A DNA stretch of 64,000 bases from NCBI GenBank assembly GCA_016401345.1, contig JAEACG010000001.1:310001-374000 (forward strand), read 5' to 3'. Both the position numbers and the translations under genes were made by a program. The stretch is from Fictibacillus nanhaiensis (GTDB lineage: Bacteria; Bacillota; Bacilli; Bacillales; Fictibacillaceae). How positions within the stretch are numbered: the first letter of the stretch is position 1; the number at the start of each line of letters is the position of its first letter. A model generated the notes under the pieces. It saw only the letters and a program-made list of their open reading frames with translations. It was not told the DNA's origin and did not search any database. Below, one piece after another: positions 9,022-17,984 of this stretch.

Positions 9022-9615
9022 TTACCCTAAATCTCTTACCCTAAGAACGGGCTGGAGCTGTTTCCCTTGTATGGCTAGCTCAATTGTTTCAATAAGGGTA
9101 TCCATGTGAGCGACTAATGAATTTTGCTTTTTGACTGGATCATCTTGACTGAACGGAATAAAATAGATGTTCTTTGTCGCCATCAACCTCATGATATTTA
9201 CACCGTTCAATCCAAGACCATCGTTTGTCGATATTCCGAGAACAACCGGTTTTTGGTTACGAAGTGTTGCTTTTGCTCCCATCAATACAGGAGAATCTGT
9301 CATAGCATTAGCAAACTTGCTTATCGAATTTCCGGTCAACGGAGCAATAACCATACAATCTAGTGGTGTTTTCGGTCCAAATGGTTCAGCCTTTACGATG
9401 GAATCCACTGGATCATTTCCTGTGATCTGTTTAATCTTTTCCACCCATTCTCCTTCTTCTCCAAAACGTGTAGACGTGTGCCCTACGGTATGTGTAAAGA
9501 ATGGAGAAACATTCGCCCCGAGCTCTACTAGCTTTTGAATCTGTGGAAATACGGCATCATACGTACAATGAGATCCCGTTAAACCAAAACCGATATGTTT
9601 ACCTTTAAAATCCAT
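9022..9615 (-). CDS. spoVFB: Dipicolinate synthase subunit B
   Basis: A flavoprotein-like subunit of dipicolinate synthase, which makes the spore-core chelator dipicolinic acid in the mother cell. The 197 residues begin MDFKGKHIGFGLTGSHCTYDAV and contain the flavoprotein-type stretch MVIAPLTGNSISKFANAMTD near 110-130, where flavin would bind. It starts 5 bases after spoVFA ends, so both subunits are co-translated. Length matches the family. The two subunits are always found as a pair, which supports the call. Confidence 0.95.
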   Translation of the reverse strand: MDFKGKHIGFGLTGSHCTYDAVFPQIQKLVELGANVSPFFTHTVGHTSTRFGEEGEWVEKIKQITGNDPVDSIVKAEPFGPKTPLDCMVIAPLTGNSISKFANAMTDSPVLMGAKATLRNQKPVVLGISTNDGLGLNGVNIMRLMATKNIYFIPFSQDDPVKKQNSLVAHMDTLIETIELAIQGKQLQPVLRVRDLG

Positions 9616-9620
9616 TATAA

Positions 9621-10511
9621 TTACCCCTTCCGCTTAAATTCATTGATTAAGAGCTGCGAAAGTACGTTTGCAACGATCTTACCCGCTGTTTTAGGTGCAA
9701 CAATTCCTGGCAGTCCAGGTGCAAGAAGTGCTTTAATCCCTCGTTTTTCTGCATACCTAAAGTCAGTGCCTCCAGGCTTTGAAGCCAGATCAACAACTAA
9801 TGTATGTGAAGGAAACTTTGAGATTACATCAGCATTAACAATCTGTGTAGGAATCGTGTTGATGCAAACATCCGTTTCAAAGACCTCATTTTTTAGATCA
9901 TCTAAATGAAACGGAATCATTCCCATTTCTGAGATCCTAGCCATATGTTCAGATTTTCTCGCTCCTACTTTTACGCGTGCCCCTAATGCTTGGAAAGTTC
10001 TTGCAACGCTCATTCCTACACGTCCAAAGCCTAAAACAACCGTATTAGATTGATGGATGGTTATATCTGTGTGTTGGATGACCATCATGATCGTTCCTTC
10101 AACAGTAGGAATGCTGTTATAGATCGCAACATCATCTCTTTCAAACAACTTCGTTAGTTTTCTGTTGCTGTTTGTTGTAATACCATCTAAATAAGAGTTG
10201 CTGATCCCTGAAAATACTTGGCAGTGGTCTTTCGTCTTTTTAAGATGATCTTCTGTTAGAATCATTTTTTTATTAGAGAAAATGGTATCGATCTCCCCTT
10301 GCAGTCCTGTTCCACTCACAGGCAGAATGATACTGTCTAACTTTGAGAAATCTACTTCATCTATATTCATTTTTGAAGCCCCAGTGAATCCGTGATCAAG
10401 TTGGTCATAACCGATAAGTGTAAGTATCGCATCCAGTTCTGTTAGTTTCCGAATAACTTCTAACTGTCTCGCATCGCCGCCAAAAACTGCGATATGCAAA
10501 TCCGTTAACAT
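9621..10511 (-). CDS. spoVFA: Dipicolinate synthase subunit A
   Basis: The NAD(P)-dependent subunit of dipicolinate synthase. The 296 residues have an N-terminal domain starting LHIAVFGGDARQLE and a Rossmann domain with VVLGFGRVGMSVARTFQALG near 155, then LLAPGLPGIVAPKTAG near the C-terminus. The ATG start follows AAAGGGGAG. It heads the spoVFA-spoVFB-asd-dapG-dapA group. A sigma-K-like promoter lies about 65 bases upstream, consistent with late mother-cell expression known for the family. No truncation is seen. Confidence 0.95.
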   Translation of the reverse strand: MLTDLHIAVFGGDARQLEVIRKLTELDAILTLIGYDQLDHGFTGASKMNIDEVDFSKLDSIILPVSGTGLQGEIDTIFSNKKMILTEDHLKKTKDHCQVFSGISNSYLDGITTNSNRKLTKLFERDDVAIYNSIPTVEGTIMMVIQHTDITIHQSNTVVLGFGRVGMSVARTFQALGARVKVGARKSEHMARISEMGMIPFHLDDLKNEVFETDVCINTIPTQIVNADVISKFPSHTLVVDLASKPGGTDFRYAEKRGIKALLAPGLPGIVAPKTAGKIVANVLSQLLINEFKRKG

Positions 10512-10574
10512 TCTTTCTCCCCTTTCTCCGTTGTTCCATTTCTTGCAGGGGATTGCTATCCACGCTCAACATCA
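10512..10574 (-). other. spoVFA leader
   Basis: The mlpA-spoVFA gap spans 10512-10816 (305 bases). It holds this leader with the ribosome site, a sigma-K-like promoter, a 19-bp palindrome, about 160 AT-rich bases with no frame of note, and the mlpA terminator. B. subtilis carries ymxH here; no such frame is present. Confidence 0.6.
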
Positions 10575-10600
10575 TATGAACACCCCGCCTATCTGGTTAC
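10575..10600 (-). promoter_or_regulatory. Candidate sigma-K promoter of spoVFA
   Basis: On the minus strand a -35 AC core (10596-10597, in GTAACC), 17 bases after the ACC, then CATA (10575-10578) in CATATGATG, close to the sigma-K pattern AC-N16/17-CATAnnnT. Position fits the known sigma-K control of dipicolinate synthase genes. Confidence 0.5.
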
Positions 10601-10616
10601 AGAAAGACTTTCTGTA
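10598..10616. promoter_or_regulatory. 19-bp perfect palindrome at the spoVFA promoter
   Basis: TACAGAAAGACTTTCTGTA is a perfect palindrome around a central A at 10607. It touches the -35 region of the predicted sigma-K promoter, where a repressor or activator dimer could act. Confidence 0.6.
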
Positions 10617-10777
10617 CAACGGTAAAACTAATATTTAAAGTCATCATTTCAATACGCTAAGTAACACGATCATAAGTTTTCAATCAACATCATTATATTC
10701 ACGAGCAACTCCTATGTTTGGGGCATTTTAGGAAACGTTTAGCCCATTTTTAAAGAGGTTTTTTGAAAACGCAAAAA

Positions 10778-10802
10778 ACCCGGATGAACTCCGGGTTTTT
10801 TA
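10778..10802 (-). terminator. Intrinsic terminator after mlpA
   Basis: ACCCGGAG..TCCGGGT hairpin with A-runs and T-runs on both sides (AAAAAACCCGG / CCGGGTTTTTT), so it can work in both directions. It lies just beyond the mlpA stop. Confidence 0.9.
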
Positions 10803-10816
10803 AGAATAACTGTATG

Positions 10817-12058
10817 CTATTGAAGTCCTTTTGGAAGTTCTCCATTTGGACTCACTAGAGATGCTGAACATCCTTCACTAAAGATAGACTGAACCAACGT
10901 GTCCACATCGTCTTTGGACACTTTATCGATCGATTCGACCATATCATCAAGGGTACGATGATAACCTAAGATGAGCTCATGTTTTCCATTGCGGCTCATT
11001 CTGCTATTCGTGCTCTCAAGACTCAGCATCAAGTTTCCTTTTATCTGTTCTTTAGAGTTTTTCAGCTCTTTGTCAGTAATTCCGTTCTCTTTTAAATCAT
11101 CAACTATATTTAAGACCGTAGCATACAGCTCATCTAATTGATGTGGAGCTGTTCCTCCATAAATAGTAAAGATCCCATTATCCTGAAACGCTGAATGGTA
11201 AGAGAACACCGAATAAGCTAATCCCTTCTGCTCCCTTACTTCTTGAAACAAGCGGCTAGACATGCTTGATCCAAAAATGTTATTGAGGATGATCAAACTG
11301 TAGCTGCGTTTATCTTTAAGAGAAAGTCCTGGAAAACCAAGACATAGATGTGCTTGTTCTGTTTCTTTCTTACGAGAAAGTTTCTCTGGATAGAAAACCG
11401 GCGTTTCAATTACTGGTTTAATAACTCCACTTGTTTTGTAGTCACCGAACCATTTTTCAACTTCCTTTATGAAAGATTCATCAACGTTTCCTGCGACAGA
11501 GATGACTACTTCTTCCGGAACGTAATGAGTATCCATATAATCTCGAAGTGTATTCCCTGTAAACGTGTTCAATGTTTCTTCCGTTCCTAATATAGGAAAT
11601 CCGAGTTCGTGGTTTTGAAAGCTAGCACGGCTCAACATATCGTGAACAATATCATCTGGTGTATCTTCATACATTTTAATTTCTTCTAACACAACATTCT
11701 TTTCTTTTAATAACTCTCCTTCGTCAAAGGTTGAGTTAAAAAACATATCTGCTAGTACTTCAAGAGCATATGGTGAATGCGTATCAAGAACTTTTGCATA
11801 ATAACATGTGTATTCTTTTGAAGTGAAAGCATTCACTTGTCCACCGATGCTATCAAAAGATTCTGCAATTTCTCGTGCTGTTCTTGTCTTTGTACCTTTG
11901 AAGAACATATGCTCCAGAAAATGCGAGATTCCGTTATTTTTTGTGTTTTCAAATCTGGAGCCTGTGCCGATCCATACACCGATCGCAACAGAGCGTACTG
12001 TTGGAATGTTTTCCAAAACAATTCGCACGCCGTTTGAGCATGTATATCTGTTAATCAA
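10817..12058 (-). CDS. mlpA: M16 family zinc protease MlpA
   Basis: A 413-residue M16 peptidase (mitochondrial processing peptidase-like). The inverted zinc motif is in HFLEHMFFKGT (HxxEH) near residue 45, with the downstream zinc Glu likely in the VVLEEIKMYEDTPDD segment. The start is TTG 12058, preceded by GGGGG at about 8 bases. It lies 76 bases after ylxY and before spoVFA, as in B. subtilis apart from the missing ymxH. The family cuts small peptides or unfolded proteins in the cytoplasm; B. subtilis MlpA has been linked to regulation of extracellular protease production. Confidence 0.92.
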   Translation of the reverse strand: MINRYTCSNGVRIVLENIPTVRSVAIGVWIGTGSRFENTKNNGISHFLEHMFFKGTKTRTAREIAESFDSIGGQVNAFTSKEYTCYYAKVLDTHSPYALEVLADMFFNSTFDEGELLKEKNVVLEEIKMYEDTPDDIVHDMLSRASFQNHELGFPILGTEETLNTFTGNTLRDYMDTHYVPEEVVISVAGNVDESFIKEVEKWFGDYKTSGVIKPVIETPVFYPEKLSRKKETEQAHLCLGFPGLSLKDKRSYSLIILNNIFGSSMSSRLFQEVREQKGLAYSVFSYHSAFQDNGIFTIYGGTAPHQLDELYATVLNIVDDLKENGITDKELKNSKEQIKGNLMLSLESTNSRMSRNGKHELILGYHRTLDDMVESIDKVSKDDVDTLVQSIFSEGCSASLVSPNGELPKGLQ

Positions 12059-12134
12059 ACTTGTTTCCCCCTAGCTGTCAGTTGTTCCACTAATCATAGG
12101 AACAATATACCATTATCATAACACGTACACAACT

Positions 12135-13109
12135 TTACTTGATGGTTTTAGGGACTAATCTCTTCTCATCCATCAAATCTGACACCGTTCCGATGCTGTA
12201 TCCTTTTTCTTTTATTCCTTTAATTAATTTATCTAGACCAGCTGAAGATGATTCTGTTGGGTGCATTAGAATCATTGCACCAGGATGTACTTTGCTAAGA
12301 ACTCTGCTTACCATTTCGTCAGGATTAGGCTTTCTCCAATCGATCGTATCAACCGTCCAAAGTATCGTTTTCATATCCATCTCTGAGGCGATCTGCACAA
12401 CGTCGTTTCGAAAACTTCCACTTGGAGGCGCAAACCATTTTGGATGGATGTCTAGTGTTGCATGTATCACTTCGTTGGTCTGCTTGAGTTCCTCTGTAAT
12501 CCGTGAATTGGTCATCTTTTTTAAATCCGGATGAGAGTAAGCGTGATTACCGATCTCATGTTTTTCTTCTGCAATCATTTTCGCGAGTGACGGGTTCTTT
12601 TTCACCCAAGACCCATCTAGAAAATACGTTGACTTCACATTATTCTTTTTCATCGTCTGAAGCATACCAGGCAGGTACTCATTACCCCATGCTACGTTCA
12701 CTAACAGTGTAACCATAGGCTTCTCTGGATTACCTCTATAGATCGGAGATGCAGGAAGGTTTTCAAGATGAACACTTGGATTTATTTGCTTTATAACAAG
12801 TTTATTCTCATCAAATTTATTTGCTTTCTTCATCGCTTTAAAGGATGCTTCCATGTCAACAACAATGCCATTATAACCGGGAGTGGCTTTCCAGACTGGA
12901 TCGATCTCTGCATTTTTAGGAGGACGATTTAGCTCCTTCGCTTTTTCTTTGATCTGCTGATAGATTGAATTAGACTCCATTTGTGAAACGGCTGTGCTCT
13001 GAGCCTTCAAACTTTCGATATAGGTGCTCGTAAATGGATTATGCAACGAAAACGCTATCGCAGTGATAACAAATACTACTAATGACCATTGAAGAATTTT
13101 ATTTTTCAC
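12135..13109 (-). CDS. ylxY: Polysaccharide deacetylase-like sporulation protein YlxY
   Basis: A 324-residue exported protein: the first 25 residues form a signal anchor, followed by a helical linker and a NodB-type carbohydrate esterase 4 domain from about 130. The metal histidines are present in NHAYSHP (His189, His193), as is the late ILMHPT His. The usual catalytic TFDDGP motif is replaced by NVAWGNEYLP (138-147), so the catalytic base position appears to be Asn and deacetylase activity is doubtful. It sits between pnpA and mlpA as in B. subtilis. A sigma-E-like sequence lies upstream. It probably acts at the spore envelope, but the substrate is unknown. Confidence 0.9.
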   Translation of the reverse strand: MKNKILQWSLVVFVITAIAFSLHNPFTSTYIESLKAQSTAVSQMESNSIYQQIKEKAKELNRPPKNAEIDPVWKATPGYNGIVVDMEASFKAMKKANKFDENKLVIKQINPSVHLENLPASPIYRGNPEKPMVTLLVNVAWGNEYLPGMLQTMKKNNVKSTYFLDGSWVKKNPSLAKMIAEEKHEIGNHAYSHPDLKKMTNSRITEELKQTNEVIHATLDIHPKWFAPPSGSFRNDVVQIASEMDMKTILWTVDTIDWRKPNPDEMVSRVLSKVHPGAMILMHPTESSSAGLDKLIKGIKEKGYSIGTVSDLMDEKRLVPKTIK

Positions 13110-13190
13110 GTAAACTCCCTCCCTGTAATCAAGGTATGTATGTGTTGGACAGGTTAGAACGTTTATACGATTCTCGTAGGGAAGAGAGAT

Positions 13191-13221
13191 TTAGTATGGA
13201 TGAATTATCAAGTTTATATTC
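13191..13221 (-). promoter_or_regulatory. Possible sigma-E promoter of ylxY
   Basis: Minus strand GAATATA (13215-13221), a 16-base spacer and CATACTAA (13191-13198). The elements resemble the sigma-E pattern, but the spacer is a little long. Confidence 0.35.
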
Positions 13222-13242
13222 AAATCACATTGAAAAATAAAC

Positions 13243-13300
13243 AAAAAAAAAGACTGACCAACCGGATACAGAGGTATCCGTTTTTGGTGCAGTCTTTTTA
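13243..13300 (-). terminator. Intrinsic terminator after pnpA
   Basis: Nested hairpin: outer AAAGACTG/CAGTCTTT and inner CGGATAC/GTATCCG around a 4-base loop, with T-runs on both ends (TTTTTTTTT on the minus strand). Confidence 0.9.
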
Positions 13301-13309
13301 CTTCCTATA

Positions 13310-15424
13310 TTATACGTTTTGCTGCTGTTCGTTCTTTGCTTTTTCTTCTTTCAACACAACTTTGCGAGATAAGTTTACGCGACCTTGATTATCGATCTCC
13401 ATAACTTTAACCATGATCTCGTCACCGAGCTTCACAACATCTTCAACTTTTCCTACACGTTCTTCAGCAAGTTCAGAGATATGAACGAGTCCATCTTTGC
13501 CGCTGAATAGTTCTACAAACGCACCAAACTTTTCAATACGTTTAACTTTACCCATGTAGTATTCTCCAACTTGAACTTCACGAACAATATCTTCAATGAT
13601 CTTCTTCGCTTTTTTGTTCATAGATTCGTCAGTTGAAGCGATGAAGACTGTACCATCTTGCTCGATATCAATCTTAACACCCGTTTCTTCGATGATCTTA
13701 TTGATGATTTTCCCGCTTGGACCGATTACATCACGGATCTTATCTGGGTTGATCTTCATCGTTAAGATCTTAGGTGCATATTGAGAAAGTTGTGTACGAG
13801 ATTCTGAAAGTGTAGCGAGCATAGACTTCAGAATGATCATACGTCCTTCTTTTGCTTGAGTTAAAGCTTCTTGAAGAATTTCACGGTTGATACCTGAAAT
13901 TTTAATATCCATTTGAAGAGCAGTGATACCGTTCGGAGTTCCTGCCACTTTAAAGTCCATATCTCCAAGATGATCTTCCATACCTTGAATATCTGTTAGA
14001 ACCGTTACATCTTCACCGTCTGAAATCAGACCCATAGCGATACCAGCAACTGGAGCTTTGATCGGAACACCAGCATCCATCAATGCAAGCGTACTTGCAC
14101 AAATACTTGCTTGCGATGTAGAACCATTTGACTCTAATACTTCTGAAACAAGACGGATCGTGTATGGGAACTCTTCTTCGTTCGGAATCACTTGCTCTAA
14201 AGCACGCTCACCTAGTGCACCATGTCCGATCTCACGTCTACCTGGTCCGCGCATAAATCCTGTCTCACCCACACTGAATGGAGGGAAGTTATATTGGTGC
14301 ATGAATCGTTTTGATTCTTCTACACCTAGACCATCTAGAACTTGAACGTCGCCAAGAGCTCCTAACGTACAGATGCTGAGGGCTTGAGTTTGTCCACGTG
14401 TAAATAGACCCGAACCATGCGTTCTTGCTAAGATGCCGACTTTTGAAGAAAGTTGACGGATTTCATCTGTCTTCCTTCCATCCGGACGTACTTTCTCCTT
14501 AAGGATCAAGCGTCTCACTTCTTCTTTGATGAGTTTATGTAAAACCTCTTTAGCTTCGCTGGCTTTATCTTCATCTTCTTCGTAACGAGAAGCGACGTTT
14601 GCACTTACAGCGTCTAAAGCTTCTTGACGAGCATGCTTTTCAACAACTTTAACTGCTTCTTTCACATCGTTTCCAACAAATTCACGAACTTCTTGTTCCA
14701 CATCTTTATCTAGCTCATGAAGAACGATCTCCATCTTTTCTTTACCGATTTCAGAAACAATCTCTTCTTGGAAAGCGATTAAGCGTTTGATCTCTTCGTG
14801 ACCGAACATGATCGCTTCAAGCATAACTTCTTCAGAAACTTCTTCTGCACCAGCCTCAACCATGTTGATGGCATGTTTAGTACCTGCCACAATTAGTTGA
14901 ATATCACTCTTTTCATTTTGTTCAACCGTTGGATTAATCACAAATTTGCCTTCGATTCGACCAACTGTTACTCCAGCGATCGGTCCTTCAAAAGGAATAT
15001 CAGAAATAGACAACGCAAGTGATGACCCAATCATTGCAGCCATTTCTGAAGAACAGTTTTGATCCACACTCATTACTGTGCTGACAACTTGTACTTCGTT
15101 ACGGAACCCATCTGCGAATAAAGGACGGATAGGGCGGTCGATTAAACGACTCGCTAATACCGCTTTTTCGCTTGGTCGTCCTTCACGTTTAATAAATCCA
15201 CCTGGGATTTTACCTACTGCATATAAACGCTCTTCGTAGTTTACTGTCAGCGGAAAGAAGCTAAGATTTTTAGGCTGTTTTGATGCAACAGCTGTTGAAA
15301 GTACTGCAGTATCGCCATATCTGACCATTACAGCACCGTTCGCTTGTTTTGCTAATTCTCCAATTTCGAACGTAAGCGTTCTACCCGCCCAGTCCATTGT
15401 AAAAGTTCTTTTTTGTTGATCCAT
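13310..15424 (-). CDS. pnpA: Polynucleotide phosphorylase
   Basis: 3'-5' phosphorolytic exoribonuclease, the main RNA-degrading enzyme of this class. The 704 residues have two RNase PH domains (the second with [23 protein letters not shown] near residue 360), then a KH domain with [17 protein letters not shown] near 560 and an S1 domain with [16 protein letters not shown] near 620. The start is ATG 15424, after AGGAG, which gives [14 protein letters not shown]; the GTG 24 bases upstream lies in the ribosome-site region and is rejected. Follows rpsO and its terminator; a strong terminator ends the gene. Confidence 0.97.
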   Translation of the reverse strand: MDQQKRTFTMDWAGRTLTFEIGELAKQANGAVMVRYGDTAVLSTAVASKQPKNLSFFPLTVNYEERLYAVGKIPGGFIKREGRPSEKAVLASRLIDRPIRPLFADGFRNEVQVVSTVMSVDQNCSSEMAAMIGSSLALSISDIPFEGPIAGVTVGRIEGKFVINPTVEQNEKSDIQLIVAGTKHAINMVEAGAEEVSEEVMLEAIMFGHEEIKRLIAFQEEIVSEIGKEKMEIVLHELDKDVEQEVREFVGNDVKEAVKVVEKHARQEALDAVSANVASRYEEDEDKASEAKEVLHKLIKEEVRRLILKEKVRPDGRKTDEIRQLSSKVGILARTHGSGLFTRGQTQALSICTLGALGDVQVLDGLGVEESKRFMHQYNFPPFSVGETGFMRGPGRREIGHGALGERALEQVIPNEEEFPYTIRLVSEVLESNGSTSQASICASTLALMDAGVPIKAPVAGIAMGLISDGEDVTVLTDIQGMEDHLGDMDFKVAGTPNGITALQMDIKISGINREILQEALTQAKEGRMIILKSMLATLSESRTQLSQYAPKILTMKINPDKIRDVIGPSGKIINKIIEETGVKIDIEQDGTVFIASTDESMNKKAKKIIEDIVREVQVGEYYMGKVKRIEKFGAFVELFSGKDGLVHISELAEERVGKVEDVVKLGDEIMVKVMEIDNQGRVNLSRKVVLKEEKAKNEQQQNV

Positions 15425-15477
15425 TTTACTTGGTACTCCTCTCAACACTTAGAAAAATCCTATCATATTATGGTTCT

Positions 15478-15506
15478 ATTATATCCTAACGTAGTCCTTC
15501 CTAAAA
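15478..15506 (-). promoter_or_regulatory. Candidate promoter of pnpA
   Basis: Consensus TATAAT (15478-15483) with a poor -35 TTTTAG (15501-15506) at 17 bases, between the rpsO terminator and pnpA. Confidence 0.4.
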
Positions 15507-15581
15507 AGAAAAACTCGAAAGAATTTACTCATACATACCAAGAATAACATGTTTAGTGCCGTTTATGGATGAATGCTTGCA

Positions 15582-15612
15582 ATAAAAAAAGCGGGAAATA
15601 TATCCCGCTTTG
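15582..15612 (-). terminator. Intrinsic terminator after rpsO
   Basis: AAAGCGGGA/TCCCGCTTT stem with a short AT loop and TTTTTTT on the minus strand. Confidence 0.9.
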
Positions 15613-15617
15613 CTGGA

Positions 15618-15887
15618 TTAACGACGTAATCCAAGTCTTCCGATCAATTCGCGGTAACGCGTGATGTCCTTGTTACGTAGGTACGTTAACAAGTTACGGC
15701 GCTTACCAACCATTTTCAATAGACCACGACGTGAGTGGTGATCTTTCTTGTGTGTACGCAAGTGATCATTCAACTCATTGATTTGTTCAGTAAGGATAGC
15801 GATTTGAACTTCTGGAGATCCAGTGTCCGTATCATGTACCTTATACTCGCTGATTAGTTCGTTCTTACGCTCTTGAGTAATAGCCAT
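15618..15887 (-). CDS. rpsO: 30S ribosomal protein S15
   Basis: An 89-residue primary rRNA-binding protein of the 30S platform that contacts the three-way junction of 16S rRNA. It begins [12 protein letters not shown] and contains the typical [16 protein letters not shown] and [12 protein letters not shown] segments. The start is ATG 15887, following a near-perfect AAGGAGGTGAAAAGG; a longer in-frame reading upstream is the untranslated leader. Has its own promoter and a structured leader, and a terminator behind, so it is an independent unit as in many Firmicutes. Confidence 0.98.
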   Translation of the reverse strand: MAITQERKNELISEYKVHDTDTGSPEVQIAILTEQINELNDHLRTHKKDHHSRRGLLKMVGKRRNLLTYLRNKDITRYRELIGRLGLRR

Positions 15888-15921
15888 CCTTTTCACCTCC
15901 TTAATAATAGAAACACCAATT

Positions 15922-15938
15922 ACCGAGCAAACGTCGGT
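15922..15938 (-). promoter_or_regulatory. Leader hairpin upstream of rpsO (possible S15 autoregulation)
   Basis: Within the leader (15888-15983) ACCGA pairs with TCGGT around a 7-base loop, about 35 bases before the start codon. S15 is known to regulate its own mRNA in several bacteria; whether this structure does so is inference. Confidence 0.4.
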
Positions 15939-15989
15939 GACTCGATTTGCCAAGCAATGGTTATATGCACATTAAAATGTACAGTTATT

Positions 15990-16018
15990 ATCATAGACTT
16001 TTTATAGAATAAATGCAA
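15990..16018 (-). promoter_or_regulatory. Sigma-A promoter of rpsO
   Basis: TTGCAT (16013-16018), a 17-base spacer and TATGAT (15990-15995) on the minus strand. Confidence 0.75.
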
Positions 16019-16026
16019 GTTTTTTA

Positions 16027-16974
16027 TTACAGGGACTGTATGATTTCAAATGTTCTGCTTTTATCAGCATGAAGCTGGGCAATAAGTTCGTCTATTCCGC
16101 TAAATTTCTTCTCATCACGAATTCTCTTCAACCAAGTGATTCGAACATCTTCCCCATATATCTCTTTGTTGAAATCGAAGATATGAACTTCGAGAGATGG
16201 TTTTTTTTGATCATCTTTAAATGTAGGTTTGTACCCTACGTTCGCCATCGCGAAATAACTCTTATTATCGATGATAACTTCTACTGCGTAAACTCCTACT
16301 TTTGGCAATGAATATTGATCGGTGTCTAGGTTCGCTGTTGGAAATCCTATCGTCCGACCACGTTTATCGCCATGTATCACTGTGCCGGTGAGTGTATACC
16401 TTCTACCAAGGTAAGGCTGAAGCTCATCGACTAGACCTTCTTTAAGATGGTTTCGAATCAATGTGGAGCTTATTTTTTGACCATCTTTTTCGATCTTTTC
16501 AATAACAGTCTGCCCAAATTGACCGTTAGATTCTTTCACTAAAGTTTCAACATTACCTTTTCCATACTTTCCATATGAAAAATCAAAACCGGTAACAACA
16601 TGGACCACATTCAAACCAATCACATACTGATCAACAAACTCCTGCGTATTTAGACCCGCAAAAACATGATCAAATTTCACAAGATAAAATCTTTCTACAC
16701 CCATCTCCTCTAGAATCTTCTTTTTTTCTTCAAGAGGTGTGATGTATGTCCAATTATGATCACTCTTGCCTAACACGACAGACGGGTGCGGGTGAAAGCT
16801 CATAACAGCAGGAACAGCGTTGTTCTTCTTAGCAAGTTCTACTGCGGTGTTGATCACACGTTGGTGTCCTACATGAATTCCGTCAAAATAACCTAGAGCC
16901 AAAAAAGTTGGTGGAAGGTCATCTTGTTGAAAATGATGCGGATGACTTATAACAATCGTTTCCAAAAAACTCAC
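16027..16974 (-). CDS. ribC: Bifunctional riboflavin kinase / FAD synthetase
   Basis: Converts riboflavin to FMN and FMN to FAD. The 315-residue protein has an N-terminal nucleotidyltransferase domain with ALGYFDGIHVGHQRVI near 26 and SSTLIRNHL near 168, and a C-terminal flavokinase domain with RGRTIGFPTANLD near 205. It lies 16 bases after truB, which is the usual B. subtilis order. In B. subtilis the protein also affects riboflavin riboswitch control through FMN supply. No FMN riboswitch is visible near it here. Confidence 0.96.
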   Translation of the reverse strand: MSFLETIVISHPHHFQQDDLPPTFLALGYFDGIHVGHQRVINTAVELAKKNNAVPAVMSFHPHPSVVLGKSDHNWTYITPLEEKKKILEEMGVERFYLVKFDHVFAGLNTQEFVDQYVIGLNVVHVVTGFDFSYGKYGKGNVETLVKESNGQFGQTVIEKIEKDGQKISSTLIRNHLKEGLVDELQPYLGRRYTLTGTVIHGDKRGRTIGFPTANLDTDQYSLPKVGVYAVEVIIDNKSYFAMANVGYKPTFKDDQKKPSLEVHIFDFNKEIYGEDVRITWLKRIRDEKKFSGIDELIAQLHADKSRTFEIIQSL

Positions 16975-16990
16975 CTACTAACTTCTTTCA

Positions 16991-17902
16991 TTAATCAATG
17001 GCTAACACTTTAACCGGTTTTATTAAACCTGGTTTTGAAGGATGAAGCTCATATATGGCTAGACATTTTCCTTCTTCATTATAAACACCAAACGGGCTTT
17101 GTACCAAATCTTTTGGTGCTTCAAGCACAGAACCATTTTTTATCTTGAACAACAGCTCTTCTGAAACTGTCCATTTAGGAAAGTGAGAGATTCCTTTTTC
17201 AAGTGGAAACAAGTAATCTTCTAATGGCGTCTCTCCGCTTTCAAGCTGCTCAAATGTTACGCAGTCTTCAATAGAAAAAGGTCCTGATGCTGTTCTGATC
17301 AAAGATGACATGTGTGCAGGATATCCAAGTCTCTCACTGATCTCAACAGCAAGCGTCCTCACGTATGTACCTTTAGAACATCGTACTCTAAATGAAAATA
17401 CAGGTTTATCTTTACTTAATACGTCACCATCGTCAATTAATTCGAGTTCATGGATGGTCACATTTCGTTTCGGGCGTTCAACAGTGAGTCCTTGTCTCGC
17501 ATATTCATAAAGTTTCTTTCCGTTTACTTTAACCGCTGAATACATCGGAGGAACCTGTTCAATCTCTCCTTGTAAAGCCTTTAAAATGTCTTTTATATCA
17601 GAAAATGAGATATCTTTTTCTACTTGCTTCTCTAGTACTTTTTCACCGTGAGCATCTTCTGTTTCTGTAGAGTATCCTAAAGTGACTTCACCTATATATT
17701 CCTTGCCATAGTCTGACATGTACTCTGCGACCTTCGTCGCTCTCCCTATACATATAGGAAGAACTCCTGTCACCTCAGGATCTAATGTACCTGTGTGACC
17801 CACTTTTTTCGTTGAAAAGATTCTTCGTATCTTTGCCACGCAATCATGTGATGTCATACCAGCAGGTTTTTTCAATGCCAAAATTCCTTGTCTTGCACTC
17901 AT
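16991..17902 (-). CDS. truB: tRNA pseudouridine(55) synthase
   Basis: Makes pseudouridine 55 in the T loop of tRNAs. The 303-residue protein starts MSARQGILALKKPAGMTSHD; the catalytic Asp is in GTLDPEVTGVLP near residue 39, and RCSKGTYVRTLA lies near 176. A C-terminal PUA-like region follows. The chosen ATG 17902 has AAAGGAG 8 bases upstream; a GTG 21 bases earlier would place this ribosome site inside the coding sequence. It follows rbfA after a terminator-like hairpin and precedes ribC closely. Confidence 0.96.
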   Translation of the reverse strand: MSARQGILALKKPAGMTSHDCVAKIRRIFSTKKVGHTGTLDPEVTGVLPICIGRATKVAEYMSDYGKEYIGEVTLGYSTETEDAHGEKVLEKQVEKDISFSDIKDILKALQGEIEQVPPMYSAVKVNGKKLYEYARQGLTVERPKRNVTIHELELIDDGDVLSKDKPVFSFRVRCSKGTYVRTLAVEISERLGYPAHMSSLIRTASGPFSIEDCVTFEQLESGETPLEDYLFPLEKGISHFPKWTVSEELLFKIKNGSVLEAPKDLVQSPFGVYNEEGKCLAIYELHPSKPGLIKPVKVLAID

Positions 17903-17943
17903 AAAAGCTTCTCCTTTGATCACATTATCTCTTTTTAATAAGC

Positions 17944-17980
17944 AAAAAATGGATAGACAAAATTAATTGCCTATCCATTT
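17944..17980 (-). terminator. Hairpin terminator between rbfA and truB
   Basis: Ten-bp stem AAATGGATAG/CTATCCATTT with a 14-base AT-rich loop, followed on the minus strand by TTTGC. The stem starts 4 bases past the rbfA stop. The T-tract is moderate, so read-through to truB is plausible. Confidence 0.7.
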
Positions 17981-17984
17981 GCTA

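Noticed and set aside
16975-16990. Possible FMN riboswitch ahead of ribC
   Set aside because: Only 16 bases separate truB from ribC, so there is no room for such an element.
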